Notes: generated by a model from the letters alone, not told the origin. Counted from the first letter of the stretch, positions 33,676-43,683 are shown. The stretch: 64,000 nt of DNA from Vibrio rhodolitus (GCF_003350325.1 NZ_QLYZ01000004.1:1-64000), one strand, 5' to 3'. Program-made: numbers and translations.

Positions 33676-34578
33676 ATGTCTCACCCTCAATCGGCGATTC
33701 TTCCAGAAGCGGAACCGTTCGCACACTACACCTTATTGAAAGTTAACCAAAACCCTCAGCAGGTATTGGCACAGCTACAAGCGCTGCCAGCTTTGGTGGC
33801 AGAATTAAACCAGCAGCAAGCACAAGCGAACTTGACGCTTTCTGTGGCATTTACCCATGGTTTTTGGTCGCAATTAAACCAAGCGATGCCAGCAGAGTTG
33901 ATTGAATTTCCTCAGTTAGGCGAAGGCGAAATCGTGGCGCCAACCAGTGATGTGGATGTGTTAGTCCATCTACACTCAAGTCGTCCAGATCTGCATTTCT
34001 ATGTAATGCGTAAGTTGCTCGCAGAAGTGGCAGATGAAGTAACAGTCGTAGACGAGACGGCTGGTTTCCGTTACCTAGATGCACGTGATATGACCATGTT
34101 TGTCGATGGTACAGAAAACCCGAAAGAGGCGGCTCGCCAAGAAGTGGCGATTATCCCTCAAGGTGAATTCGCGGGCGGCAGTTACGTGATGGTGCAGCGC
34201 TTTATCCATAACCTACCAGCTTGGAACCGTCTCAATGTGTCAGCGCAAGAGAAAGTGATCGGTCGTACTAAGCCTGATTCAATCGAGCTTGATGATGTAC
34301 CAGCGGCATCGCATGTTGGACGCGTGGATATTAAAGAAGAAGGCAAAGGGCTGAAAATTGTACGCCATAGCTTGCCTTACGGCAGTGCAAGTGGCGAACA
34401 CGGCTTATTGTTCATTGCATACTGCAACACACTACACAACTTTAAAACCATGTTAGAGAGCATGTATGGTGTAACGGATGGCAAAACTGACCAGCTATTA
34501 CGCTTTACTCATGCAGTAACAGGTGCCTACTTCTTTGCTCCAAGTGAAGCAATGCTGCAGCAACTTGCAATTAACTAA
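33676..34578 (+). CDS. Dyp-type heme peroxidase (YfeX-like)
   Basis: 300 residues, the size of YfeX-type (class B-like) dye-decolourising peroxidases. The distal motif GxxDG is present as MFVDGTENP, the proximal heme-ligand His lies in ASHVGRVD, and the distal Arg in IVRHSLPYG. No signal peptide is seen, so it is cytoplasmic. It is predicted to use H2O2 to oxidise substrates, with heme-related roles debated for YfeX. AGGAGC precedes the ATG. A terminator follows. Confidence 0.92.
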   Translation: MSHPQSAILPEAEPFAHYTLLKVNQNPQQVLAQLQALPALVAELNQQQAQANLTLSVAFTHGFWSQLNQAMPAELIEFPQLGEGEIVAPTSDVDVLVHLHSSRPDLHFYVMRKLLAEVADEVTVVDETAGFRYLDARDMTMFVDGTENPKEAARQEVAIIPQGEFAGGSYVMVQRFIHNLPAWNRLNVSAQEKVIGRTKPDSIELDDVPAASHVGRVDIKEEGKGLKIVRHSLPYGSASGEHGLLFIAYCNTLHNFKTMLESMYGVTDGKTDQLLRFTHAVTGAYFFAPSEAMLQQLAIN

Positions 34579-34596
34579 GCGCAAATGATTTAGTTT

Positions 34597-34621
34597 AAGC
34601 CGAGCCTATGCTCGGCTTTTT
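34597..34621 (+). terminator. Terminator of Dyp-peroxidase gene
   Basis: AAGCCGAGC-CTAT-GCTCGGCTT and further T residues form a 9-bp stem. It insulates the flagellin cluster from upstream transcription. Confidence 0.9.
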
Positions 34622-34642
34622 CATTTTTGCTGTAAAAATTCT

Positions 34643-34668
34643 TAAAGTTCTGCCGGGTTAGCCGATAA
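34643..34668 (+). promoter_or_regulatory. Putative sigma-28 (FliA) promoter of flagellin gene 1
   Basis: TAAAGTTC at 34643 and a perfect GCCGATAA at 34661 fit the FliA consensus. TAAAG-to-GCC spacing is 18 nt, one less than in the two downstream flagellin promoters. It lies 32 bp upstream of the start codon. Confidence 0.78.
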
Positions 34669-34699
34669 AGAAGTAACCAATAAAAAGGCTAATCACGAT

Positions 34700-35833
34700 A
34701 TGAGTGTTACTGTTAATACCAATGTTTCAGCAATGACAGCGCAGCGCCACTTAGGCAATGCGACGCATTTGCTCAATCAATCACTGGAGCGACTGGCTTC
34801 AGGGAGCCGTATTAACAGCGCCAAAGATGACGCAGCTGGCTTGCAGATATCTAATCGCCTCGAAACGCAGATGAGCGGGCTGAATGTCGCGATGCGCAAC
34901 GCCAATGATGGCATCTCAATCATGCAAACTGCAGAAGGGGCGATGAAAGAGTCGACCAATATTTTGCAACGTATGCGCGATCTCTCTTTGCAATCGGCTA
35001 ACGGTTCAAATAGCCCTGCTGAACGTATTGCCTTACAAGAAGAAATGACCGCTTTAAATGATGAATTAAATAGAATCGCTGAAACCACCTCTTTTGGTGG
35101 TCGAAAACTGCTCAATGGTTCGTTTAAAGAAGCCGCTTTTCAAATTGGTGCCGATTCGGGTGAAGCGGTGCAGGTGAGCTTAAATAACATGCGTACCGAT
35201 ACGTTGGCGATGGGAGGCTTTAGTTATATTGCTGCAGCAAAAGCGAGTCCTGACTGGCGTGTTAGCGCGGGTGGCGAAAAGTTAAACATCAGCTTTACCA
35301 CAGCTAAAGGTGAGCAGGAAAACATCCAACTCACTACCAAAGTCGGCGACGATATTGAACAGCTCGCAAGCTACATCAATGGTCAAACCGATAAAGTTTC
35401 TGCCTCTGTGAATGAAGAGGGGCAGTTGCAGATTTATATGTCGGGTTGTGAAACTTCGGGAACACTCAGTTTCTCAGGCAGCCTAGCTAATCAACTGAAT
35501 ATGAATTTAGCTGGCTATGAAGCGGTGGATAATTTGGATATTACCGATGCAGGCGGCGCGCAACGCGCAGTGTCGGTGATTGATACTGCGTTGGAATACG
35601 TAGACAGCCATCGAGCCGAGCTCGGGGCGATGCAAAATCGCTTTGGGCATGCGATTAATAATTTAAGCAATATCAATGAAAATCTCGCGGCGTCAAACAG
35701 TCGCATCAAAGATACCGATTACGCCAAAGAAACTACGCAAATGCTTAAGCAGCAAATCTTGCAGCAAGTCAGCACCTCAATTTTAGCTCAGGCAAAACAG
35801 CAGCCGAACCTTGCGTTAACTCTGCTGGGATAA
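34700..35833 (+). CDS. Flagellin, first of three (flaF position)
   Basis: A 377-residue polar flagellin. The conserved D0/D1 N-terminus ([18 protein letters not shown], then [18 protein letters not shown]-type) and C-terminus ([17 protein letters not shown] and ending LALTLLG) are intact. By position it corresponds to flaF of the V. parahaemolyticus flaFBA set. It differs from its two neighbours in having a cysteine (Cys250, MSGCETSG), less biased codon use and more divergent N-terminal residues, suggesting a minor filament component. It has its own sigma-28 promoter. Confidence 0.93.
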   Translation: MSVTVNTNVSAMTAQRHLGNATHLLNQSLERLASGSRINSAKDDAAGLQISNRLETQMSGLNVAMRNANDGISIMQTAEGAMKESTNILQRMRDLSLQSANGSNSPAERIALQEEMTALNDELNRIAETTSFGGRKLLNGSFKEAAFQIGADSGEAVQVSLNNMRTDTLAMGGFSYIAAAKASPDWRVSAGGEKLNISFTTAKGEQENIQLTTKVGDDIEQLASYINGQTDKVSASVNEEGQLQIYMSGCETSGTLSFSGSLANQLNMNLAGYEAVDNLDITDAGGAQRAVSVIDTALEYVDSHRAELGAMQNRFGHAINNLSNINENLAASNSRIKDTDYAKETTQMLKQQILQQVSTSILAQAKQQPNLALTLLG

Positions 35834-35963
35834 TTAAAGGCGAAGTGTATCGGCAGCTAAATTGATAGCTTTAATAATAATTGCGACTTTTCTTGTTTTT
35901 TATCTATTTCATCACGCAAAACCCACCAAAGTGCTTTTTATCAAAAAAAACTTAATTTTTTTC

Positions 35964-35990
35964 TAAAGGTTTGCCAAAGCGTGCCGTTAA
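35964..35990 (+). promoter_or_regulatory. Putative sigma-28 (FliA) promoter of flagellin gene 2
   Basis: TAAAGGTT at 35964-35971 and GCCGTTAA at 35983-35990, with an 11-bp spacer, match the FliA consensus closely. The start codon is 82 bp further on, leaving a structured leader. Confidence 0.8.
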
Positions 35991-36016
35991 TAAAAGTAAC
36001 TTTGAGAGAACTACTT

Positions 36017-36072
36017 GGTTTTCCGAGACGTCGGAAACCGGAAACATCGGAAAATCAATTGGAGAAACCACC
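36017..36072 (+). promoter_or_regulatory. Structured leader of flagellin gene 2 with GGA motifs
   Basis: GGTTTTCCGA-GACG-TCGGAAACC (36017-36039) is a strong hairpin of about 9 bp. After it, CGGAAAC, CGGAAAA and TTGGAGAAA give several GGA triplets, one of them in the Shine-Dalgarno sequence. GGA motifs around a ribosome binding site are what CsrA/RsmA binds. Its involvement here is only inferred. Confidence 0.45.
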
Positions 36073-37215
36073 ATGGCAGTGAATGTAAATACTAACGTTT
36101 CAGCAATGACAGCTCAGCGCTACCTTAACCAAGCAACTGGCGCACAACAAACATCAATGGAGCGTCTAGCATCTGGCTCTAAAATCAACAGCGCTAAAGA
36201 TGATGCAGCTGGTCTACAAATCTCTAACCGTCTTAATGTACAAAGTCGCGGTCTAGATGTAGCAGTACGTAACGCTAACGACGGTATCTCTATCGCTCAA
36301 ACCGCTGAAGGCGCGATGAACGAAACAACCAACATCCTGCAACGTATGCGTGACCTATCGCTACAATCAGCGAACGGTTCAAACTCAAAATCTGAGCGCG
36401 TAGCGATTCAGGAAGAAGTAACAGCACTAAACGACGAACTAAACCGTATTGCTGAAACAACTTCATTTGGTGGTAACAAGCTACTTAACGGCACGTTCAC
36501 TACTAAATCAATGCAAATTGGTGCAGATAACGGTGAGGCAGTAATGCTAACCCTAAACGATATGCGTAGTGATAACGCGCAAATGGGTGGTACAAGCTAC
36601 AAAGCATCTGCTGAAAACGCGAAAGACAAAGATTGGAACGTGGCAGCAGGTTCTAACGTCCTAGAAATCACGCTAACTGAAAAAGGCGCAGCGGCTCCTC
36701 AAACGATCTCTATCGAAGCGAAAGCGGGCGATGATATCGAAGAGCTAGCGACTTACATTAACGGTCAAACTGACAAAGTAACGGCTTCTGTTGATGAAGA
36801 AGGTCGTCTACAAGTTTTCGCTGGCGCGAACAACGTTGATGGTGCAGTTAGCTTTGGCGGTACACTAGCTGGTGAACTAGGCATGAGCGCAGGTTCTGCT
36901 GTAACAGTTGATAAAATCGACGTAACAACAGTGGGTGGTTCTCAAGAGTCTGTGGCAGTAATCGACTCAGCACTTAAGTACGTTGACGCACACCGTGCAG
37001 AACTAGGTGCATTCCAAAACCGATTCGAGCACGCTATCAACAACCTAGACAACATTAACGAAAACGTAAATGCGTCTAAGAGCCGTATCAAAGATACTGA
37101 TTTCGCGAAAGAAACAACGGCACTAACTAAGTCGCAAATTCTTTCTCAAGCTTCAAGCTCTATCTTGGCACAAGCGAAACAAGCGCCAAACTCAGCACTA
37201 AGCCTACTAGGCTAA
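36073..37215 (+). CDS. Flagellin, second of three (flaB position)
   Basis: A 380-residue flagellin beginning [19 protein letters not shown], with full D0/D1 termini and ending SALSLLG. Codon use is strongly biased (frequent CTA, AAC, GCT), typical of a highly expressed gene, suggesting a major filament subunit. The start at 36073 is chosen because GGAGAAA precedes it. A longer in-frame start at 35971 lies within the sigma-28 promoter and would add 34 non-flagellin residues. A strong terminator follows. No cysteine is present. Confidence 0.95.
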
Positions 37216-37232
37216 TTGCTAGAGCAAATGAA

Positions 37233-37258
37233 AAATCCAGCTTCGGCTGGATTTTTTT
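37233..37258 (+). terminator. Terminator after flagellin gene 2
   Basis: AAATCCAGC-TTCG-GCTGGATTT followed by T residues: a 9-bp stem with a UUCG tetraloop, making this flagellin a monocistronic transcript. Confidence 0.92.
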
Positions 37259-37373
37259 GTTTCTGCGCTCGGTAAAAGCCATGTGAACTATCAATAATCC
37301 ATATGCACGATTGGAACTGGTTCACGTTTTTCTCAATAACTAAGAATATTCGCAAGAATAATTAAATTTTCTC

Positions 37374-37400
37374 TAAAGGTTATATTTTGTCGGTCGTTAA
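37374..37400 (+). promoter_or_regulatory. Putative sigma-28 (FliA) promoter of flagellin gene 3
   Basis: TAAAGGTT at 37374-37381 and GTCGTTAA at 37393-37400 with an 11-bp spacer. It is preceded by TTTCTC, as in the promoter of flagellin gene 2. The 80-nt leader contains a short inverted repeat GCATAG/CTATGC (37451-37464) just before the AAGGAG ribosome binding site. Confidence 0.75.
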
Positions 37401-37479
37401 AGGGCTGAGAGAAATGATATGCATTGAAGTGAGGTGAGAGACACGGATATGCATAGCCCTATGCCTAAGGAGATCAAAT

Positions 37480-38613
37480 ATGGCAATCAACGTAAACACG
37501 AATGTGTCTGCGATGACAGCACAACGCTATGTCAATAATGCAACCGACGGGATGCAGAAATCGATGGAGCGTTTGTCATCAGGTTACAAGATCAACAGCG
37601 CGAAAGATGACGCAGCAGGTCTGCAAATCTCAAACCGTTTAACTTCTCAAAGTCGCGGTTTAGATATGGCAGTGAAAAATGCCAATGATGGTATTTCTAT
37701 TTCACAAACCGCAGAAGGTGCAATGAATGAAACGACCAACATTCTGCAACGTATGCGTGATCTTGCTTTGCAATCTTCCAATGGTTCAAATTCACGCTCT
37801 GAGCGTATCGCTATCCAAGAGGAAGTGACGGCTCTGAACGATGAATTGAATCGAATTGCAGAAACGACCTCATTTGGTGGTAACAAGCTACTCAATGGTC
37901 AATTTGGCAGCAAATCGTTCCAAATCGGCGCGGGCTCTGGCGAAGCAGTGCAGTTGAGCATGGGTAACATGCGTTCTGATACTGAAGCGATGGGCGGTAA
38001 AGCGTACGAAGTGACAACGGGTAAAGCGGCTGATTGGCGTGTAGCGGCCGATGCCACTGATATCACGCTAGCGTATACCGATACGCACGGTGAGGCGAAA
38101 TCGTTGACCATCAATGCGAAAGAGGGTGATAACGTAGAGCAAGTAGCGACTTACATTAATGGCCAAAGCAGCGATATCAAAGCTTCGGTTGGTGAAGACG
38201 GTAAGATGCAATTGTTCGCCGCGTCAAACCAAGTGGATGGTGATGTGACTATTGGCGGCGCACTCGGTGGTGATTTAGGCTTTGGTGCAGCTAAAGAAGT
38301 GACTGTTGCCGATGTTGACGTAACATCTGTAGCAGGCTCTCAAATGGCGGTTTCTGTCATTGATGGCGCACTTAAGTCAGTTGATAGCCAACGTGCATCA
38401 TTAGGTGCATTCCAAAATCGCTTTGAACATGCGATCAATAACTTAGATAATATTAACGAGAATGTGAACGCATCCCGCGGACGTATTCTTGATACGGACT
38501 ACGCTAAAGAAACAACCCAAATGACCAAGTCGCAGATTCTGCAGCAAGCAAGTACCTCGGTACTCGCACAAGCGAAGCAGACACCAACTGCGGCATTGAG
38601 CCTATTGGGTTAA
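37480..38613 (+). CDS. Flagellin, third of three (flaA position)
   Basis: A 377-residue flagellin with intact termini: [40 protein letters not shown], and a C-terminus ending AALSLLG. The central variable part differs from the other two. It corresponds by position to flaA of the V. parahaemolyticus flaFBA cluster. A good AAGGAG lies upstream. No strong terminator follows before flaG (only a 6-bp ACGCCA/TGGCGT repeat), so read-through into flaG-fliD-flaI-fliS is likely. Confidence 0.95.
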   Translation: MAINVNTNVSAMTAQRYVNNATDGMQKSMERLSSGYKINSAKDDAAGLQISNRLTSQSRGLDMAVKNANDGISISQTAEGAMNETTNILQRMRDLALQSSNGSNSRSERIAIQEEVTALNDELNRIAETTSFGGNKLLNGQFGSKSFQIGAGSGEAVQLSMGNMRSDTEAMGGKAYEVTTGKAADWRVAADATDITLAYTDTHGEAKSLTINAKEGDNVEQVATYINGQSSDIKASVGEDGKMQLFAASNQVDGDVTIGGALGGDLGFGAAKEVTVADVDVTSVAGSQMAVSVIDGALKSVDSQRASLGAFQNRFEHAINNLDNINENVNASRGRILDTDYAKETTQMTKSQILQQASTSVLAQAKQTPTAALSLLG

Positions 38614-38687
38614 GGCGTGTAAGGCCGAGCCGAATAGACGCCATGACTTAGTTAAATTGGCGTTTATGAGGTGGAAGGGAGATTGTT

Positions 38688-39116
38688 ATGGAAATACCAT
38701 CCTACACATCGAACATCCAGTCTTATGGCTCACAAAGTGGCACTAAAATTGCTTCGGAGTATGATAATCCGCAAGGTGTTTCCTTACCTTCTAACAAGGT
38801 AGTGGCTTCGGAGATAGACCAGTTGACCTCGCGAGGGGTTGAGCAAGCGACGGAAGTTATTCAAGCAAGACAAAAACTTTCTGAGCAAGAGCGCGAAAAA
38901 GTGGTAGAGCAGATGAATGAATTTATTTCCTCTATCCAAACTGGTTTGTCATTCCGGATTGATGAGCAATCTGGACGAGATGTGGTCACCATCTATGAAG
39001 AGAGTACTGGCGAAATTATTCGACAGATACCTGATGAGGAAATGCTAGAAGTCTTGCGACGTCTTAGAGAACAAACAGCCCGCTATTCTTCTGGGCTTTT
39101 GATCGAAAAGGTGTAA
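38688..39116 (+). CDS. flaG: Flagellar protein FlaG
   Basis: A 142-residue FlaG-family protein. The conserved C-terminal part has MNEFISSIQTGLSFRIDEQSGRD, VVTIYEESTGEIIRQIPDEEML and LRRLRE, while the N-terminus is variable and hydrophilic. FlaG affects polar filament length in related bacteria, but its mechanism is unclear. It lies between the flagellins and fliD as in all polar Vibrio flagellar loci. The ribosome binding site AAGGGAG is clear. Confidence 0.92.
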   Translation: MEIPSYTSNIQSYGSQSGTKIASEYDNPQGVSLPSNKVVASEIDQLTSRGVEQATEVIQARQKLSEQEREKVVEQMNEFISSIQTGLSFRIDEQSGRDVVTIYEESTGEIIRQIPDEEMLEVLRRLREQTARYSSGLLIEKV

Positions 39117-39137
39117 TCGTGTTTTTGAGGTGATTGA

Positions 39138-41177
39138 ATGAGTTTTGGCCCAATAGGGATGAATACTGGCATGGATATCAATGCCATGGTGAGCAAAATT
39201 GTTGAAGCGGAGCGCGCGCCAAAGCAGCAACGCATCAACAATGAGCTTAACCAGATTGATTCTAGTATCAGTGCCTATGGTCGGCTCAGAGAGTCGCTGG
39301 ATACGATGAAAAACTTAATGGCGAGCTTTCGTCAGGAAAAGGCGTTTGCGGCAAGAAAGGTTGAATCGACCGATGATGCCGTAGTGTCAGCAACCGCCAC
39401 TACTGAAGCGATCGCAGGTCGTTATGCTGTCGATGTGTTGCAACTTGCTCAAAGCCACAAAATTGCCTCCGATGTACTTCCAGAGGATGCAAAGTTTGGT
39501 GCGGGTAAGTTGCGTATCGCGATGGGCAACAAGTCATTTGTTGTTGATGTAAAAGAGCACTCCAAGTTAACCGATATCGTCCGCACAATAAACGGCGATA
39601 AAAGTAACCCTGGAGTGCGCGCTTCAGTGATCAATGATACCAATGGTCCACGTCTAATCGTGGCATCAGACTTATCTGGTCAAGACAACGCCGTTAGCAT
39701 GAGCGTTGAGACCGACAAACCGAATAACTTGCTGAAGAATTTTGAATACAAAACCCTTGAGCAACGTGTCTCCGATTTAGAAAAAGCACGCGCACAAGCG
39801 CAAGAGCTGCTTAGCCCGCTGACTGAACAAGAACAGTTGGTGGCTGATCGCATTGCTCAGCGCAATATCGATGCGGCAAAAAATGTCGACCAAGAAATTG
39901 CCGATGCCACCAAGCAAGCGGCAAGTGTTGTCGACCCTAATGCAGCCAAAGATGTCACGCCAACCAATCCTATTTCGGATAAAGCCGTCGCTGCGGCTGC
40001 CAGTGCAGGGCAAGCGGCGAATAAATACATTAAGCCAGAAGATCGAATTCCCGGCTGGACCGAAACTGCATCGGGCACGCTACTCGATTCCTACTGGGAA
40101 CCAGAGCCTGAACTGGATGATAAAGCGCTTGAAAAATCGGGCGATATCCCGGGCTGGAGCAACACGGCTTCAGGTACCTTAACTGACTCTTACGTTACGC
40201 CGAAAGAAGCGCAAGCGGCGCTCGACAAAAAGCTCGCCGCCGAACAAGCGGTGATTGCAGCAGCCAACCAAACAGAGATAGATAAGATTGATGCCGCTTT
40301 GGCTGCTGGTGAAATGAATGACAACCAAGCAAAACAAGCCAAACTCGATTTGTTACCGCCTGAGCAGCGCGACTATTTACAGCGAATTGAAAAAGCGCAG
40401 CAAGATCTTAAAGCCGCGCAATCTTCGTTTGATGCTTACGGTGGTATGAGCCAAGTTCAGGCGGCGCAAGATTCTAAAGTGATGCTTGATGGCGTGGCGC
40501 AGCTTTCGAGTAACAATAACATCATTGAAAATGCCATTGATGGTGTCGACCTAACGTTAAAAGGGCGCACTCAGCCAGGTAAACAAGCGTCAGAGATCGA
40601 TATTGAATACAACCGCGAAGGCGTGCGTGAGGATATCGAGCAATTTGTTTCAGCGTATAACCAGTTCTATCAGCTCTCAAAAGATCTCGCCAGTGTTGAC
40701 CCAGTTACTGGGCAGCGAGGTCCGCTTTCTGGTGACAGTGTGGTTCGCAGCGCCGATTCGCGCTTAAAAGCAGTCTTCTCATCGAAAATAGAACCGGCGC
40801 CGGAAGATCTTAAATCGCTGACAGAGTTTGGTATTACGACAACGCGTCAAGGTACGTTGGAAATCAACTACTCGATGCTTGATCGCCAGCTCAATAATAA
40901 CTTTAACAAACTCGAAGACTTTTTCGGTGGTAACCAAGGTTTTGCCAAAAAAGTGGAAGACGCCATTCATGGCATTACCGGAGTGCAAGGCGCGCTGCGC
41001 ACGCGTGAGCAGAGTTTGGTCGAGCGTAATTACCGCATTCAAGATGACCAAGCCAATTTAGATCGTCGTATGGATAGCCTGGAGAAACGCACCCACGCCA
41101 AATTTACGGCGATGCAAGATTCAACCAGCAAAATGCAACAGCAACTCGCGGGGATGATGAATGCACTTGGAGGATGA
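39138..41177 (+). CDS. fliD: Flagellar filament cap protein FliD (HAP2)
   Basis: It caps the growing filament and folds incoming flagellin. The 679-residue protein keeps FliD N- and C-terminal domains: GMDINAMVSKIVEAERAPKQ at 11-30, and the helical C-terminus with RMDSLEKRTHAKFTAMQ ending MMNALGG. The middle (about 205-430) is long, Ala/Gln/Asp-rich and contains two copies of an IPGW-x-x-T-ASGTL-x-DSY motif (304-319 and 337-352), an internal duplication. It is flaH in V. parahaemolyticus naming. Its end overlaps flaI by 17 bp. Confidence 0.95.
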   Translation: MSFGPIGMNTGMDINAMVSKIVEAERAPKQQRINNELNQIDSSISAYGRLRESLDTMKNLMASFRQEKAFAARKVESTDDAVVSATATTEAIAGRYAVDVLQLAQSHKIASDVLPEDAKFGAGKLRIAMGNKSFVVDVKEHSKLTDIVRTINGDKSNPGVRASVINDTNGPRLIVASDLSGQDNAVSMSVETDKPNNLLKNFEYKTLEQRVSDLEKARAQAQELLSPLTEQEQLVADRIAQRNIDAAKNVDQEIADATKQAASVVDPNAAKDVTPTNPISDKAVAAAASAGQAANKYIKPEDRIPGWTETASGTLLDSYWEPEPELDDKALEKSGDIPGWSNTASGTLTDSYVTPKEAQAALDKKLAAEQAVIAAANQTEIDKIDAALAAGEMNDNQAKQAKLDLLPPEQRDYLQRIEKAQQDLKAAQSSFDAYGGMSQVQAAQDSKVMLDGVAQLSSNNNIIENAIDGVDLTLKGRTQPGKQASEIDIEYNREGVREDIEQFVSAYNQFYQLSKDLASVDPVTGQRGPLSGDSVVRSADSRLKAVFSSKIEPAPEDLKSLTEFGITTTRQGTLEINYSMLDRQLNNNFNKLEDFFGGNQGFAKKVEDAIHGITGVQGALRTREQSLVERNYRIQDDQANLDRRMDSLEKRTHAKFTAMQDSTSKMQQQLAGMMNALGG

Positions 41178-41484
41178 TTTCTATACTAAATTGCAGAATT
41201 TGTGTGATTTAGATCAAGTAATTATCGGTCGGCTTACATTGCCCGACATTAATGCTGAAGAAATTGCTCAATTGGTCGATAACAGGGAACAATTATTGCT
41301 GGGCTTGTTAAGCATGATAGAGACAGTGCCATCTCTTGCTAACAGCGAGCGTTGGCAGGCTGCAGTGCAGCAGACACAGCAAGTGGTCAAATTGATGCAA
41401 GAACAAACGACATTACTCGGTCAGTCGCTACACAAGTATCGACATGGTAATAAGTCAGTTCAGCAATACAAAAAGTTTTTATAA
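41161..41484 (+). CDS. flaI: FlaI, FliT-like flagellar export chaperone
   Basis: A 107-residue helical protein between fliD and fliS, the position of flaI in V. parahaemolyticus. Its sequence is weakly conserved, but size, helicity (LLLGLLSMIETVPSL, AVQQTQQVVKLMQEQTTLLG) and location fit a FliT-type FliD chaperone. The ATG at 41161 lies inside fliD with GGGG upstream, and a TTG two codons on is an alternative start. Translationally coupled to fliD. Confidence 0.78.
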   Translation: MHLEDDFYTKLQNLCDLDQVIIGRLTLPDINAEEIAQLVDNREQLLLGLLSMIETVPSLANSERWQAAVQQTQQVVKLMQEQTTLLGQSLHKYRHGNKSVQQYKKFL

Positions 41485-41495
41485 AGAGGAAGGTT

Positions 41496-41906
41496 ATGCG
41501 CGGTTCATTACAGGCTTACAAGAAGGTATCGGTAGATAGCCAGCTCAGTGCGGCCTCCCCGCATAAAATTGTGCAGATGCTAATGGCTGGTGCGATTGAG
41601 CGTTTGATTCAAGGTAAAGCGGCAATGCAACAAGGCAATATCCCAGCAAAAGGGGAGCGCTTGGGTAAAGCATTGGACATCATTATCAGCCTACGTAGCT
41701 GTCTTTCGATGGATGATGGCGGTGATATCGCTCAAAATCTTGATCAACTGTACGAATTCATGATTACACAGATAACTGCGGCCAACCACAAAAATGACCC
41801 GCAACTGATAGATGACGTAATAGACATCATTCGTGAGATCAAATCGGCGTGGGATCAGATACCAGCTGAGTTTCATAACCTTACCGCGAAGGAAGTTGGC
41901 GTATAA
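41496..41906 (+). CDS. fliS: Flagellin export chaperone FliS
   Basis: 136 residues. It binds the C-terminus of flagellin before export. The opening LQAYKKVSVDSQLSAASPHKI followed by VQMLMAGAIERL, and LGKALDIIISLRSCLSMDDGG, are FliS hallmarks. It ends the flaG-fliD-flaI-fliS gene group, 11 bp after flaI. AGAGGAAGG precedes the ATG. Confidence 0.95.
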   Translation: MRGSLQAYKKVSVDSQLSAASPHKIVQMLMAGAIERLIQGKAAMQQGNIPAKGERLGKALDIIISLRSCLSMDDGGDIAQNLDQLYEFMITQITAANHKNDPQLIDDVIDIIREIKSAWDQIPAEFHNLTAKEVGV

Positions 41907-42020
41907 AAAGTTTGTTAATTTATTGCTAATTAACTTGGTGGTATAGAACCTTCAGCCTTGGGTAAACATCACACCATATAATTGCTTGGTTGCCTTATTT
42001 TTTTTATCAAATAGAATAGA

Positions 42021-42042
42021 AGCCACTATAACCCTAGTGGCT
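42021..42042 (+). terminator. Hairpin in the fliS-flrA gap
   Basis: AGCCACTA-TAACCC-TAGTGGCT is a perfect 8-bp stem. It lacks an immediate T-tract, though a T-run occurs 16 bp later. It may end the fliS transcript or lie in the flrA leader. The 251-bp gap (41907-42157) presumably contains the flrA promoter, and no -24/-12 or sigma-28 motif was seen there. Confidence 0.4.
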
Positions 42043-42157
42043 AATTTCAGTTGCGCGTTTTTTAAACTAAATATCAGCTAAAAATGACTCAAACTAATGA
42101 GGTTGGTATTTGTATTCGTGCGACTCCAAGTATTAACGAAGGCAATCATTCTCACCT

Positions 42158-43624
42158 ATGCAAGGCTTAGCAAAATTACTTGTCATTGAAGACGACGCTC
42201 AAGCGCAAACCAATCTAGCTACTATTTTAGATTTTGTGGGCGAACAATGTGAAGTTGTCAGTGCAGCTCAAATTGATTCGCTCGACTTCGCAGGCATTTG
42301 GTCTGGTTGTATTGTCGGCTCAATTAATGATGCTGATGATGCCGCTAAGTTGAATGATCGACTTTCCAGCGCGAGCCATATTCCCCTACTTATTGCCAAT
42401 TCTGCCTTTCCTTTCGTAGAAGATCTAACCAACTATGTTGGTGATTTAGCATTTCCACTCAACTACCCGCAGCTCAGTGAAGCTTTGCGCCACTGCAAAG
42501 ACTTTTTGGGGCGTAAAGGGGTCAATGTTGTTGCGAGTTCGCGCAAAAATACGCTATTTCGCAGTTTGGTCGGACAGAGCCATGGCGTTCAAGAAGTTCG
42601 TCATTTAATCGAACAAGTTTCTTCGACAGAAGCCAATGTGCTGATCCTCGGCGAATCAGGCACTGGTAAAGAAGTTGTGGCGCGCAATATTCACTACCAT
42701 TCGACTCGTCGTGGTGGGCCTTTTGTGCCCATTAACTGTGGTGCAATTCCGCCAGATTTGCTTGAAAGTGAGCTGTTCGGTCATGAGAAAGGCGCTTTTA
42801 CCGGGGCGATTACGGCACGTAAAGGGCGTTTTGAACTGGCTGATGGCGGTACGCTGTTTTTGGATGAAATTGGCGATATGCCAATGCCAATGCAAGTTAA
42901 GTTATTGCGAGTATTGCAAGAACGCTGTTTTGAACGAGTAGGTGGTAACAATACCATTCGTGCCAATGTGCGCGTTATCGCTGCGACCCATCGTAACCTT
43001 GAAGAAATGATCAATGATGGTCTGTTTAGAGAAGATCTTTACTACCGTCTAAACGTATTTCCAATTGAGATGCCAGCACTGCGTGAGCGCAAAGAGGACA
43101 TCCCTCTTTTGCTACAAGAGCTAATGACGCGTATGGAAGCAGAAGGTGCGCAGCCAATTTGCTTCACGCCTCGTGCAATTAACTCCTTAATGGAGCACAA
43201 CTGGCCGGGCAATGTGCGTGAATTGGCGAATTTGGTTGAGCGTATGATCATTCTTTATCCAAATAGCTTAGTGGATGTGAACCATCTACCGACCAAGTAT
43301 CGTTATAGTGATATTCCAGAGTTCCAACCTGAATATAACCCGGTTATGTCGGTGGAAGAGCAAGAGCGTGATGTACTGCAGAATATTTTCTCGGAAGATT
43401 TCAGCGTTGATCACATGGATATCTTCTCTGCAGAGAGCAATGCACCACAAGCACTGCCACCGGAAGGGGTGAACTTAAAAGAGATGCTTGCGGATCTTGA
43501 AGTTACTATGATCAACCAAGCTTTGGATGCGCAAGGCGGCATTGTGGCGCGAGCAGCAGATATGCTAGGCATGCGTCGAACCACCTTGGTGGAAAAAATG
43601 CGTAAGTACAATTTGCAGCGCTAA
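42158..43624 (+). CDS. flrA: Flagellar master regulator FlrA (sigma-54 activator)
   Basis: The top-level activator of polar flagellar genes (FleQ/FlaK homologue), 488 residues. It has an N-terminal FleQ-type receiver-like domain (1-125), an AAA+ domain with Walker A GESGTGKE (165-172) and the sigma-54 contact loop GAFTGA (212-217), and a C-terminal Fis-type helix-turn-helix ([19 protein letters not shown]). FleQ-family members bind c-di-GMP at the AAA+ domain, a link to the cyclases in this window. It lies directly upstream of flrBC, its known target. Confidence 0.96.
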   Translation: MQGLAKLLVIEDDAQAQTNLATILDFVGEQCEVVSAAQIDSLDFAGIWSGCIVGSINDADDAAKLNDRLSSASHIPLLIANSAFPFVEDLTNYVGDLAFPLNYPQLSEALRHCKDFLGRKGVNVVASSRKNTLFRSLVGQSHGVQEVRHLIEQVSSTEANVLILGESGTGKEVVARNIHYHSTRRGGPFVPINCGAIPPDLLESELFGHEKGAFTGAITARKGRFELADGGTLFLDEIGDMPMPMQVKLLRVLQERCFERVGGNNTIRANVRVIAATHRNLEEMINDGLFREDLYYRLNVFPIEMPALRERKEDIPLLLQELMTRMEAEGAQPICFTPRAINSLMEHNWPGNVRELANLVERMIILYPNSLVDVNHLPTKYRYSDIPEFQPEYNPVMSVEEQERDVLQNIFSEDFSVDHMDIFSAESNAPQALPPEGVNLKEMLADLEVTMINQALDAQGGIVARAADMLGMRRTTLVEKMRKYNLQR

Positions 43625-43683
43625 TTGGTGCGTGTCAAAATAATGACTCTCAATTAAGTTTTTGATAATAAACAATAATGGCT

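Noticed and set aside
35971-36072. Longer start for flagellin 2
   Set aside because: It begins within the sigma-28 promoter and adds 34 residues unlike any flagellin N-terminus. The ATG at 36073 has a good ribosome binding site.
37451-37464. GCATAG/CTATGC hairpin as a regulatory stem before flagellin 3
   Set aside because: Arms leave only a 2-4-nt loop and 5-6 bp. Too weak to claim, noted only in the promoter entry.
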